A stretch of DNA of 64,000 nt, from positions 23,040 through 87,039 of the forward strand of contig NZ_FQUI01000006.1 in the NCBI RefSeq assembly GCF_900129175.1, read 5' to 3'. Positions 35,081 through 43,255 of this stretch are shown here, piece by piece. Under the pieces are notes generated by a model. It was not told where the DNA came from. It searched no databases and worked only from the letters and a program-made list of their open reading frames with translations. This stretch comes from Marinitoga hydrogenitolerans DSM 16785 (GTDB taxonomy: Bacteria > Thermotogota > Thermotogae > Petrotogales > Petrotogaceae). The first letter of the stretch is position 1. The number at the start of each line of letters is the position of its first letter. Position numbers and translations under genes: made by a program.

Positions 35081-36001
35081 TCAAATTAAGGTTATAAAAT
35101 AATACAACAACGGAACAGTTAAAACAGATAGTATAGTACTAATAAAAACTAATAAATTCCCAAGCGCTGGATTAATATTTAATTCTTCTGTGATAAATGA
35201 AACATTCATTCCTACTGGCATTCCTACTTCAATAACAAATATACCTGCTAAAATAGGATCCAGTTTTAAATACTTAACTAAAAACACTGCAATTATAGGA
35301 AAAAGTATTAATTTAAAAATTGTAGTGAGGATTGTATCATATAAATCATATATTTTTATTTTAATTCTTGACAATGAAACCCCTATATTAATTAAAATAA
35401 TAACAATACTTGCATCTTTTATCATTTTTAAAGGTTCATATAAAACAAAAGGTAAATTATCCCAAAATAAACCATTAGCTCCTAATAACCAACCAATTAA
35501 AAATCCCCAAAGCATTGGAAGTTTCAACATATTTGTTAAACCTTTTTTTATATTTCCAGTTAATATAATTATTCCAATTGAAAAGGACAAAATTGTCATA
35601 ACAATAACATAAATTACCGCTTTAGAAATATATTCATCACCAAATAAAGCACCTACAACTGGATATCCTAAATACCCTCCATTAGAGAACATAAGAGCAA
35701 ATGATATTATCCCTCTTTCAGCTTTTATTAATCCGAATTTTTTTAAAATATATGGAACTATTATAGCTAATACAAATATTACAACATATCCCAAAAAATA
35801 GGCTTTTAATTCATTAAATGATGGAGGATTAGAATTAATAGCTGTAAAAGCTAATACATTTCCCGCTATCCATATTGTTATCTTATTTAAAATTTTATTG
35901 TCTAAATCAAAAAAAACTTTTCCAAGAACATATCCTAATAAAATAATTAGAAACAATGGCAAAATTTTAAACAATGTCAAAAAAAACAGCAAAAAAATCA
36001 C
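35081..36001 (-). CDS. AEC-family transporter
   Basis: 306 residues with about ten membrane segments in two five-helix repeats typical of the auxin efflux carrier family (GYVLGKVFF, ALMFSNGGYLGYPVVGALFGD, EVGMPVGMNVSFITEE). In bacteria these carry organic acids or amino acids such as malate; the substrate is not predictable. It overlaps the L,D-transpeptidase gene by four bases. Confidence 0.87.
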   Translation of the reverse strand: MIFLLFFLTLFKILPLFLIILLGYVLGKVFFDLDNKILNKITIWIAGNVLAFTAINSNPPSFNELKAYFLGYVVIFVLAIIVPYILKKFGLIKAERGIISFALMFSNGGYLGYPVVGALFGDEYISKAVIYVIVMTILSFSIGIIILTGNIKKGLTNMLKLPMLWGFLIGWLLGANGLFWDNLPFVLYEPLKMIKDASIVIILINIGVSLSRIKIKIYDLYDTILTTIFKLILFPIIAVFLVKYLKLDPILAGIFVIEVGMPVGMNVSFITEELNINPALGNLLVFISTILSVLTVPLLYYFITLI

Positions 36002-37188
36002 CTCACTGATTTCAAAGCATATACCTCAGTTCCTATTCCAGTTAAAAAATCTAATAATTCCACATCTTGATTAAAAAGCCTTATACATCCATGCGAAATT
36101 CTTTTTCCAATTTCCCATGGTTTAGTTGTTCCATGAATACCATATTGTTCTTTAGATAATTGCAACCATCTACTCCCAACACCATTAATAATAGAACCTG
36201 GTTTTATATACTCTCCATACCAATATAATGCCGGCTCTTTTTCTTTATACATTATTCTATAATATCCAGGAGGTGTTGCGTCACTTCTTCCAACTGCTGC
36301 CGGAAAAGTTAAAACTTTTTTACCTAAATAATATAAATTAAGAATAGATTTATCAAGATCAATAGTTATTATCAAAGGACTTTCACCAAATCTAAGTTTA
36401 CCAATCTTTAATAATTGGCCTGGATAAATAGTTTTAGGATCTGAAATATTATTATATAATATTATTTCTCCTGGCTTGACATTATATTTTCTCGCTATTT
36501 TGTATATTGAATCTCCTTTTTTTACAAGATAATTATCAATAAATTCTACTCTAAATGTTGCCCCTTTTAAATTTGACGAGGAATAAAACCAATCTTTTTT
36601 AAAAAATTTTATTATTTTTTCTCTCTCAATATCATATTTATTTAAATACAAAACTTTAATTTCATGAAATCCATCATCCATATTTTCAGGTAAATAATAT
36701 AAATTATTCTCACTATTATATATTTTTATTTTATCATCAAGAAACACTTCTTTTATTTTAAATCTACTATTAGAATTATTAACTAAAACTCCTTTCCAAC
36801 CATCTAAAGTTTCTATAGTGGAAACTTCCAATTTAACTTCATCGAAAAATTCTTTAATTTCAATGAATTTTTTTATTTTTATTATTTTTCTCCCATTCAA
36901 TGAATCATATTCCATTTCAAAGTCTAAAATATCATTTTTACTAAAATCATTAATATTTATTTTTATATCAATATAGGTTGGACTATAAGAGTATTTTGGT
37001 CTCACTCTAAAACCAACATCACTTAAAAAAATTTTAGGATTTATTATTCTTTCTTTAGTAATTATTCTTAAATAAATAATATTATTCCGAAATTTTAAAA
37101 ACGATATTTCAGGCTTTGATAAAACCACTATTTGAAATATAATCAATAATCCTAAAAGCAATATCTTTTTTTGTAGATTTTTCAACAT
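35998..37188 (-). CDS. LysM and L,D-transpeptidase (YkuD) protein
   Basis: About 396 residues. The signal peptide is MLKNLQKKILLLGLLIIFQI. A non-conserved exported region (about 28-215) is followed by a LysM domain (YLVKKGDSIYKIARKYNV...YPGQLLKIG). The YkuD catalytic domain has GIHGTT and the active-site SHGCIRL. It cross-links or modifies peptidoglycan. The start is the second ATG, 9 bases after GGGAG. This puts 80 bases, including the signal peptide, out of frame inside the end of coaBC. Confidence 0.88.
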   Translation of the reverse strand: MLKNLQKKILLLGLLIIFQIVVLSKPEISFLKFRNNIIYLRIITKERIINPKIFLSDVGFRVRPKYSYSPTYIDIKININDFSKNDILDFEMEYDSLNGRKIIKIKKFIEIKEFFDEVKLEVSTIETLDGWKGVLVNNSNSRFKIKEVFLDDKIKIYNSENNLYYLPENMDDGFHEIKVLYLNKYDIEREKIIKFFKKDWFYSSSNLKGATFRVEFIDNYLVKKGDSIYKIARKYNVKPGEIILYNNISDPKTIYPGQLLKIGKLRFGESPLIITIDLDKSILNLYYLGKKVLTFPAAVGRSDATPPGYYRIMYKEKEPALYWYGEYIKPGSIINGVGSRWLQLSKEQYGIHGTTKPWEIGKRISHGCIRLFNQDVELLDFLTGIGTEVYALKSVR

Positions 37189-38323
37189 GGGTAACATCTC
37201 CCATTTTATTTATTATATAAGTTTCATTTAAATCTGAATCAAACCCTATATCTTTTTTAGATACATCATTAGCAATTATAATATCACAGTTTTTTTCTAT
37301 TAATTTTTTCTTTGCATAATCTAATAAGTTATTTGTTTCGGCTGCAAAACCAATTAACAATTGTGATTCTTTTTTTACTTCTCCTAATTCTTTAAGAATA
37401 TCAGGATTCTTTATTAATTGGAGAGTTATTTCTCCACTATCTTTTTTTATTTTCACATCAGAATAATTTTTCACCTTAAAATCTGAAACTGCCGCGGTCA
37501 TAATTATAATATCCGAATTTTGATAATATTTCATCACCGCATTTCTCATTTCATCTGCTGTTTTTACACTAATAAATTTTTTTAAAATATAAGGTGGATT
37601 TACAGATGTAGGTCCTGAAATTAATACAACATTTGCTCCTCTATATGAAAACGATCTTGCCAATTCATACCCCATTTTCCCGCTAGATCTATTTGTTATA
37701 TTTCTAACTGGATCTATTGGCTCTATTGTAGGTCCTGCTGTTATTAATACATTTTTCCCTTTCATATCTTTTTTCGTTAATGAATATTCTAAAAATTCTA
37801 ATATCATCTTATTTTCTGGATATCTGCCTTTTCCTATTTCTCCACAAGCCAAATGACCTATTTCTGGTTCAACGATAATCCATCCATCTTTTTTTAAAAT
37901 TTCTAAATTTCTTTGTAAAGCAGGAGATTCATACATTCTTGTATTCATTGTTGGAACCAAAATTTTAGCTTCTTTTCTAAATGCAAGTGCTATCAAAGAC
38001 AACAAATCATCTGCAAAACCATTTGCAATTTTAGCTATTATATTAGCAGTAGCTGGAGCAATAATCAAAGCATCAGATTGCATAGATAATTGCGTGTGTG
38101 GAATCCATCCATCTTTAACTTCATTAAAATAATCAGAGTATACTGCACAATTGCCAACCGCTGAAAAAACTACAGGAGAAATCATCTTCTTTGCATCTTC
38201 AGTTAAGACTATATTTAAATCCACTTTTAATTTTCTCAATTTTGAAGATAAATCTACTGCTTTATAAATAGCAATACCACTACTTACACCTAAAATTATT
38301 TTTTTATTTTCCAAAATATTCAT
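37109..38323 (-). CDS. coaBC: Phosphopantothenoylcysteine decarboxylase/synthetase
   Basis: A bifunctional enzyme of coenzyme A synthesis: it joins cysteine to phosphopantothenate and decarboxylates the product. 404 residues. The CoaC part has ILGVSSGIAIYKAVDL, the active-site HTQLS, PTMNTRMYE and HLACGEIGKGR. The CoaB part starts near residue 188 with KGKNVLITAGPTIEPIDPVR, then NRSSGKMGYELA and the lysine motif KIKKD. GAGGTG precedes the ATG. It overlaps gltX by 20 bases and the L,D-transpeptidase gene by 80. Confidence 0.95.
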   Translation of the reverse strand: MNILENKKIILGVSSGIAIYKAVDLSSKLRKLKVDLNIVLTEDAKKMISPVVFSAVGNCAVYSDYFNEVKDGWIPHTQLSMQSDALIIAPATANIIAKIANGFADDLLSLIALAFRKEAKILVPTMNTRMYESPALQRNLEILKKDGWIIVEPEIGHLACGEIGKGRYPENKMILEFLEYSLTKKDMKGKNVLITAGPTIEPIDPVRNITNRSSGKMGYELARSFSYRGANVVLISGPTSVNPPYILKKFISVKTADEMRNAVMKYYQNSDIIIMTAAVSDFKVKNYSDVKIKKDSGEITLQLIKNPDILKELGEVKKESQLLIGFAAETNNLLDYAKKKLIEKNCDIIIANDVSKKDIGFDSDLNETYIINKMGDVTHVEKSTKKDIAFRIIDYISNSGFIKA

Positions 38324-39707
38324 TAATATACACCTCAGCTTTTCTTAGACGAGTAATAACTCTAATCTTTCCTAATACAGAAATTGACTCAAATAAACCT
38401 GGAGTAACAAGTTTACCTAAAACAGATCCTCTTATTATCTGAAATGTGTTTTTCTTAGAAGTAAATTTTAGTTCAGCAATTTCTCTAACTGTTTTTTCAA
38501 CATTTTCCAGTGAATAGTCTTCTAATTTTTCAAATTTTTCAATTGATACTTTAATTACATCTTTAGCCCATTCTTTCTTTAAATATTTTTCAACAAACCT
38601 TTCTTCATAATTAAAATCATCAATAAAAAAATTATACATAAATTCTTTCAATTGTTTAAATGTATTTATTTTTTCTCTACAAATCCCCAATACTTTTAAA
38701 GAATATTCTTTATTTTCTGATATTATATTTTCTGTTTTATAATCCTCAGTATATTTTAACCATTCAATAAATTCAAAATATACGCCATTAATATCCTTTT
38801 CTCTTAAATGTTTCCCACATATCCATTCTAACTTTTCATAATCAAATATTACACCTTTATTGGATATTTTTTCTGGAGAAAAACTATTTATTTTATCCTT
38901 AAATTTAAATATCTCATTATCCACTGTCCATCCTAATAATGCTAAATAGTTCATCAAAGCATCTTTTAATATTCCTTCTTTTCTAAAATAATCAACAGTT
39001 GTACCTCCATGTCTTTTACTTAATGGTTTCCTATCATTACCTAAAATCAAAGGAATATGCATAAATTTAGGAATTTCCCATCCTAAAGCGTTATAAATCA
39101 TTATTTGTTTTTGTGTATTAGAAATATGATCTTCTCCTCTAATTACATGAGTTATATGCATAAAATGATCATCAATAACAACAGTAAAATTATATACAGG
39201 TATTCCATTTGAACGTAAGATAATAAAGTCCTCTATTAAATTATTTCTAAATTGAATTCTCCCCTTTAATAAATCATTAAATTCTGTATTTATATTTTTA
39301 TTCACTTTGAATTTAACTACTATACTCTCATCTTTGTATTTTTCCGGATATTCTTTAGAAACATGTATTATATTATTATTTTTATCATAAACAGCATAAT
39401 AAGCCATATTTTTTTCAATTAGCAAATTAATATACTTCTTGTAAAGTTTTATTCTTTCACTTTGCCTATATGGGCCAAAATCCCCACCAATATCTGGACC
39501 TTCATCCCAATCTAAACCACACCATTTTAATGCTTCTATTATACTTTCTTCATATTCCTTAGTGGACCTTTCTAAATCTGTATCTTCAATTCTTAAAACA
39601 AATTTGCCATTATATTTTTTAGCAAATAACCAATTAAATAAAGCTGTTCTAACACCACCAACATGTAAATTTCCCGTAGGACTTGGAGCAAATCTTAGTC
39701 TAACCAT
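38304..39707 (-). CDS. gltX: Glutamyl-tRNA synthetase
   Basis: Class I synthetase, 467 residues. FAPSPTGNLHVGG is the HIGH-type motif and LSKRHGG the KMSKS-type motif. The anticodon-binding helical part is C-terminal. Some Thermotogota carry two copies, one of which specialises in charging tRNA-Gln with glutamate; which type this is cannot be told here. ATG 39707 follows AGGAGG by 6 bases; the longer open frame has no ribosome site. Confidence 0.95.
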   Translation of the reverse strand: MVRLRFAPSPTGNLHVGGVRTALFNWLFAKKYNGKFVLRIEDTDLERSTKEYEESIIEALKWCGLDWDEGPDIGGDFGPYRQSERIKLYKKYINLLIEKNMAYYAVYDKNNNIIHVSKEYPEKYKDESIVVKFKVNKNINTEFNDLLKGRIQFRNNLIEDFIILRSNGIPVYNFTVVIDDHFMHITHVIRGEDHISNTQKQIMIYNALGWEIPKFMHIPLILGNDRKPLSKRHGGTTVDYFRKEGILKDALMNYLALLGWTVDNEIFKFKDKINSFSPEKISNKGVIFDYEKLEWICGKHLREKDINGVYFEFIEWLKYTEDYKTENIISENKEYSLKVLGICREKINTFKQLKEFMYNFFIDDFNYEERFVEKYLKKEWAKDVIKVSIEKFEKLEDYSLENVEKTVREIAELKFTSKKNTFQIIRGSVLGKLVTPGLFESISVLGKIRVITRLRKAEVYINEYFGK

Positions 39708-39717
39708 AATCGTCCTC

Positions 39718-40239
39718 CTAAAGTTTGCGTTCAAATTTTTTTAATAGGTTTTCTAAATCCATTAAATTATCAACAATATGTATTTCTGATAATTTTCTGT
39801 TATCTAAAAATTTTCCTTCAATTAAAATGTTCTGAATTCTATCAGTCCAACCACCAGTTCCTTTTAATAAAATAATTGGCTTTTTATTAGCGTATGATCC
39901 CAATATTTCAATTCCGGTACCTATTTCACCACCTATACTAACAACAACATCCACACTTTTCACAAGAATATATGACCTCATTGAAAAATCTAAACCTGTT
40001 TTAATTGAAACATCAAGATATTCATTACCCTCTATTTCCCAAGGTAATATGCCTATACTTTTTCCGCCAAATTTTTTATTAGCTTTAGAAACAATTTCCA
40101 TCACGCCATTTCTTCCACCACTAAACAAAATCCAATTATTTTTTGCAATCATTTTTCCAACTTCAAAAACAATATTTTCTAATGGTTTAATTGGTTCTTG
40201 CTGTGGATCTCCAGAATAACCTATAACAGCTATATTCAT
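39718..40239 (-). CDS. SLOG-domain (TIGR00725/LOG-like) protein
   Basis: 173 residues. The pattern is AVIGYSGDP, WILFSGGRNGVME, a GKSIGILPW segment, and VVVSIGGEIGTGIEILGS, which matches the Rossmann-like SLOG/lysine-decarboxylase-like family. LOG enzymes release cytokinin-type nucleotides, but bacterial TIGR00725 members have no settled substrate. ATG 40239 is chosen downstream of GGTGAT and the lptB stop. Confidence 0.8.
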   Translation of the reverse strand: MNIAVIGYSGDPQQEPIKPLENIVFEVGKMIAKNNWILFSGGRNGVMEIVSKANKKFGGKSIGILPWEIEGNEYLDVSIKTGLDFSMRSYILVKSVDVVVSIGGEIGTGIEILGSYANKKPIILLKGTGGWTDRIQNILIEGKFLDNRKLSEIHIVDNLMDLENLLKKFERKL

Positions 40240-40243
40240 TAAA

Positions 40244-40948
40244 TCACCATCCCAAATAATTTTCAATTACGGCTCTATCTTTTAATACAATTTCTGGTTC
40301 ACCATAAGCAATAACTTCACCTTTATGCAACACATATAAAATATCAACAACTTCTGCTATTTCATCAACATTATGATCTGTCACAATGACTCCTAATTGT
40401 TTATTAGAAAGAGATTTTATTATTTTTTGTATATCTTTTACAGTTATTGGATCAATTCCCACAAAAGGTTCATCTAATAAAATAAATTTTGGATTTGTAA
40501 GCAACGTTCTTGCAAATTCCAGTCTTCTTTTTTCCCCTCCAGAAAGGGAATCTGCTATTTGATTCTTTAAATCATATATTCCAAATTCTTCTAAAATACT
40601 TTTTATAAAACCTTCTTTGTTTTCAATTTTTAACATTGTTGCTATTAAATCCATATTATCCCACACAGTCAAATTTCTAAAAACAGATGGTTCTTGTGGA
40701 AGATAGGCAATACCTTCCTTAGCTCTTACATGAACAGGTAAATGCGTAATTTTTTTATTATCGAGAAAAATATCTCCACTTTTTGGAACAACAATTCCTA
40801 AAATTGATTTAAATAACGTAGATTTACCAGCACCATTGGGACCTAAGATCCCAACAATTTTACCGATGCTGGCCTCAAAATCTACATTATTTAAAACTGT
40901 TTTTCTTCCATATTTTTTTGTTATTTTTTTACAAACTAATTTATGCAT
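40244..40948 (-). CDS. lptB: LptB-like ABC transporter ATP-binding protein
   Basis: 234 residues. Walker A GILGPNGAGKST, Q-loop AYLPQEPSVFRNLTV, signature LSGGEKRRLEFAR, Walker B FILLDEPFVGIDP, and the His switch TDHNVDE. These match LptB, which energises transport of glycolipid across the envelope. It is paired with an OmpH-like chaperone. Thermotogota have an outer toga but apparently no classical LPS, so the cargo is uncertain. Confidence 0.87.
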   Translation of the reverse strand: MHKLVCKKITKKYGRKTVLNNVDFEASIGKIVGILGPNGAGKSTLFKSILGIVVPKSGDIFLDNKKITHLPVHVRAKEGIAYLPQEPSVFRNLTVWDNMDLIATMLKIENKEGFIKSILEEFGIYDLKNQIADSLSGGEKRRLEFARTLLTNPKFILLDEPFVGIDPITVKDIQKIIKSLSNKQLGVIVTDHNVDEIAEVVDILYVLHKGEVIAYGEPEIVLKDRAVIENYLGW

Positions 40949-40950
40949 AA

Positions 40951-41451
40951 CTATTTTTTCAACATTTCTATTATTTGTGCAGTTATATCTACTAATTCAT
41001 CAGCATATATTACAGATGGTTCATAAAGAACTAAATTATAACCATTTTCTTTTGCATATTCTATAACTTTGTTTTTTACTTCATCTAATATTTTATTTGT
41101 CTTTTGTGTGTATTCATCCTGAATTGCCTTTTGATATTCAGAAACTCTTACTTGTAATTCTTGTTGTTTTTGAGTTAAAACCTCTTGAGAAGCTCCAGAC
41201 TTTTTTAGATTTTCGAAATCCTGTTGCATTTGATTAATTTTGTTTTGATAATATTGAAGATCATTTTTATATTTTTCCTGTAAATCAACCCATTTATAAT
41301 AATTCTGGGTTACTTTCTCCATTTGAACAAAAGCAATCTTTAAATCTTTACCTGTTTTTTTTGATTCTTCTGAAATACCAACTTTAGGAATAATCAAAAA
41401 TGCTAAAAGAACAACTGCCACAACAAAAAACTTTGAAAAATTCTTCACCAA
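40951..41451 (-). CDS. OmpH/Skp-family periplasmic chaperone
   Basis: 166 residues. A signal peptide (about 1-27) is followed by a small beta part and a long coiled coil (about 60-140, KYKNDLQYYQNKINQMQQDF and on) ending in VDITAQIIEMLKK. Skp/OmpH trimers hold unfolded outer-membrane proteins. This fits a cell with an outer toga membrane. The start is TTG 41451 after AGGAGG, with GTG at the next codon as an alternative. Confidence 0.87.
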   Translation of the reverse strand: MVKNFSKFFVVAVVLLAFLIIPKVGISEESKKTGKDLKIAFVQMEKVTQNYYKWVDLQEKYKNDLQYYQNKINQMQQDFENLKKSGASQEVLTQKQQELQVRVSEYQKAIQDEYTQKTNKILDEVKNKVIEYAKENGYNLVLYEPSVIYADELVDITAQIIEMLKK

Positions 41452-41483
41452 AAAACACCTCCTGAGATTTATTCTTAAAATAT

Positions 41484-41492
41484 ATTATATCA
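41484..41492 (-). promoter_or_regulatory. Extended -10 promoter of the ompH-lptB-gltX-coaBC operon
   Basis: On the minus strand TGA-TATAAT, about 33 bases upstream of the OmpH start; the -35 is poor. Confidence 0.55.
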
Positions 41493-41562
41493 TCAAATTA
41501 TTATTTTCAGAAAATTTTTACATAACCTTTTTGTTTTACTTTTCTTAATTTATAATACATAT

Positions 41563-41673
41563 TTTTGAATAATAAATTGATTTTTATTTAACAAAATAAT
41601 GATAACATATCATTACCCCTATCCTCCTTAAAATAAACTAAGAAATTTGCGGAGCTTTTTGCTCCGTTTTTTT
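41563..41673 (+). ncRNA. Candidate small RNA with a C-rich anti-Shine-Dalgarno tract
   Basis: No gene lies on the plus strand here, yet a strong plus-strand terminator is present at 41650-41673 (CGGAGC, five T, GCTCCG, seven T). Upstream is TATAAT at 41551-41556. Between them are a hairpin (TAATGATA/TATCATTA, 41597-41615) and an unpaired tract ACCCCTATCCTCCTT (41615-41629), complementary to AAGGAGG ribosome sites. This is the layout of trans-acting sRNAs with C-rich seeds. The exact 5' end is a guess. Read on the minus strand the tract looks like a ribosome site, but only a 9-codon frame follows. Confidence 0.45.
41650..41673 (+). terminator. Plus-strand intrinsic terminator with no upstream gene
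   Basis: CGGAGC/GCTCCG stem with a T5 loop and a T7 tail. The T-run is on the plus strand only. Confidence 0.75.
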
Positions 41674-41722
41674 ATTAAAATTTTTAATTTTATAATCTTC
41701 TCCTTATATTTTAATAAAATAA

Positions 41723-41738
41723 GCTCCCAAAAGGGAGC
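41723..41738 (-). terminator. Terminator after glyA
   Basis: GCTCCC/GGGAGC stem with an AAAA loop, immediately after the glyA stop and followed by T-rich sequence on the minus strand. Confidence 0.7.
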
Positions 41739-41739
41739 A

Positions 41740-43011
41740 TTAGAATATTTTTCCTTTATATAAAGGGAATTTTTCGCAGAGTTTTTTAACTTTATCTTTA
41801 ATATCGATTTTAAAATCTTCATCTAACGTTCCATTTTCATCTTTAATATTCATAATAACCTCATTTATTAGTTCAGCTATAATTTTCATTTCATCTTCTT
41901 TCATTCCTCTTGTAGTAACAGCAGGTGTTCCAATTCTAATACCACTTGTAACAAATGGCGATTTTGTTTCTTTAGGTATTGTGTTTTTGTTTACAGTTAT
42001 ACCAGATGCCTCTAAAGCCTTTTCTGCAGCTTTACCTGTTACACCTTTTTCATTTAGATCAACTAAAAACAAATGTGAATCTGTGCCTCCAGAAACTATC
42101 CTAAATCCGACTCTTTCCATTTCTTCAGCTAATTTTTTAGCATTTTTTATAACTTGAGCCTGATATTCTTTAAATTCTGGAGTTAATGCTTCTTTAAATG
42201 CTACAGCTTTTGCTGCAATTACATGCATTAAAGGACCTCCTTGAATCCCTGGGAATATACTTTTATTAATCAATTTATATAATTCTTTATCATTTGTTAA
42301 AATCATTCCACCTCTTGGACCTCTTAAAGTTTTATGTGTCGTTGTTGTTACTACATGTGCATATTCTAAAGGATTTGGATATAACCCTGCTGCAACTAAT
42401 CCTGCAAAATGTGACATATCAACAACTAAATAAGCTCCAACTTTATCGGCAATTTCTCTAAATTTTTTAAAATCTATAATTCTTGCATAAGCACTTCCTC
42501 CTGCAACAATAATTTTAGGTTTATGCTCCAAAGCTAATTTTTCAACCTCATCATAATCTATAACTTCAGTTTCTTCATCAACTCCATATTGTATAACATT
42601 AAAAATTTTTCCAGAGAAGTTTACCGATGCACCGTGAGTTAAATGACCACCATGACTTAAAGACATACCCATTAACGTTTCTCCTGTCTCCATTAATGCC
42701 AAATACACTCCCATATTCGCTTGAGAACCAGAATGTGGTTGAACATTTGCATATTTAGCTCCAAATAATTCTTTAGCCCTATTTCTAGCTAAAGTTTCTG
42801 CTTCATCAACAAATTCACATCCACCATAATATCTTTTTTTAGGATAACCTTCTGCATATTTATTTGTCAACACACTCCCCATTGCTTCCATTACAGCTTG
42901 AGATGCAAAATTTTCTGAAGCTATTAGTTCCAATCCGTATTCCTGTCTGTTTAATTCTTTCATGACAATTTCATGGATTTCAGGGTCAACCATCTTTAAA
43001 TTTTCCCACAT
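41740..43011 (-). CDS. glyA: Serine hydroxymethyltransferase
   Basis: A PLP enzyme that converts serine and tetrahydrofolate to glycine and methylene-THF. 423 residues. The N-terminal [25 protein letters not shown], the PLP-lysine motif [15 protein letters not shown] and [12 protein letters not shown] are all standard. The start MWENLKM is chosen because AGGAGG lies 7 bases upstream; the open frame runs 20 codons further without support. Confidence 0.96.
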   Translation of the reverse strand: MWENLKMVDPEIHEIVMKELNRQEYGLELIASENFASQAVMEAMGSVLTNKYAEGYPKKRYYGGCEFVDEAETLARNRAKELFGAKYANVQPHSGSQANMGVYLALMETGETLMGMSLSHGGHLTHGASVNFSGKIFNVIQYGVDEETEVIDYDEVEKLALEHKPKIIVAGGSAYARIIDFKKFREIADKVGAYLVVDMSHFAGLVAAGLYPNPLEYAHVVTTTTHKTLRGPRGGMILTNDKELYKLINKSIFPGIQGGPLMHVIAAKAVAFKEALTPEFKEYQAQVIKNAKKLAEEMERVGFRIVSGGTDSHLFLVDLNEKGVTGKAAEKALEASGITVNKNTIPKETKSPFVTSGIRIGTPAVTTRGMKEDEMKIIAELINEVIMNIKDENGTLDEDFKIDIKDKVKKLCEKFPLYKGKIF

Positions 43012-43062
43012 TAGCATTCCTCCTTTTGGAATTATATTTACTAAATAAACTAAACTATTCTG

Positions 43063-43068
43063 ATTATA
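43063..43068 (-). promoter_or_regulatory. Probable -10 of the glyA promoter
   Basis: TATAAT read on the minus strand, about 52 bases upstream of the glyA start. TGGTTT sits 17 bases upstream as a weak -35. Confidence 0.4.
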
Positions 43069-43112
43069 CAATATTATTCAAGAAAAAACCAGTATTAATG
43101 TTGAAAAAAATT

Positions 43113-43132
43113 TCGTGAAATTTTTTTCACAC
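43113..43132. promoter_or_regulatory. Rex-like operator
   Basis: TCGTGAAA-TTTT-TTTCACAC is a near-perfect inverted repeat, one mismatch per arm from the TTGTGAAA...TTTCACAA form recognised by many Rex repressors. It lies in the spacer between glyA and the amino-acid fermentation operon. It overlaps a possible -35 (TTTTCA, 43124-43129) whose TATAAT is at 43147-43152. A rex gene is present in this window. Spacer preference of this clade's Rex is not known from the sequence. Confidence 0.5.
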
Positions 43133-43187
43133 AGCATATAATCACATATAATTGTATATAACCAGATATATACCCCTGTAATCAACT

Positions 43188-43216
43188 TTGTAAAATTGAA
43201 ATTAAAAGTGTAAAAT
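43188..43216 (+). promoter_or_regulatory. Second promoter for the aminotransferase-buk-vor operon
   Basis: TTGTAA, a 17-base spacer ending in GTG, then TAAAAT, 40 bases before the GTG start. Confidence 0.5.
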
Positions 43217-43255
43217 AAAATTGAGAAAAAAATTAAATTCGAAGGGGTGATTATT

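Noticed and set aside
41597..41630. Minus-strand micro-ORF after AAGGAGG in the glyA-ompH spacer
   Set aside because: Only 9 codons (MICYHYFVK) follow the site and the terminator T-run faces the plus strand, so a plus-strand RNA explains the layout better. Not fully excluded.
43111..43132. GTGAAA/TTTCAC hairpin as a terminator
   Set aside because: It lies in a divergent promoter spacer with no gene running into it. Its arms match a Rex operator better.
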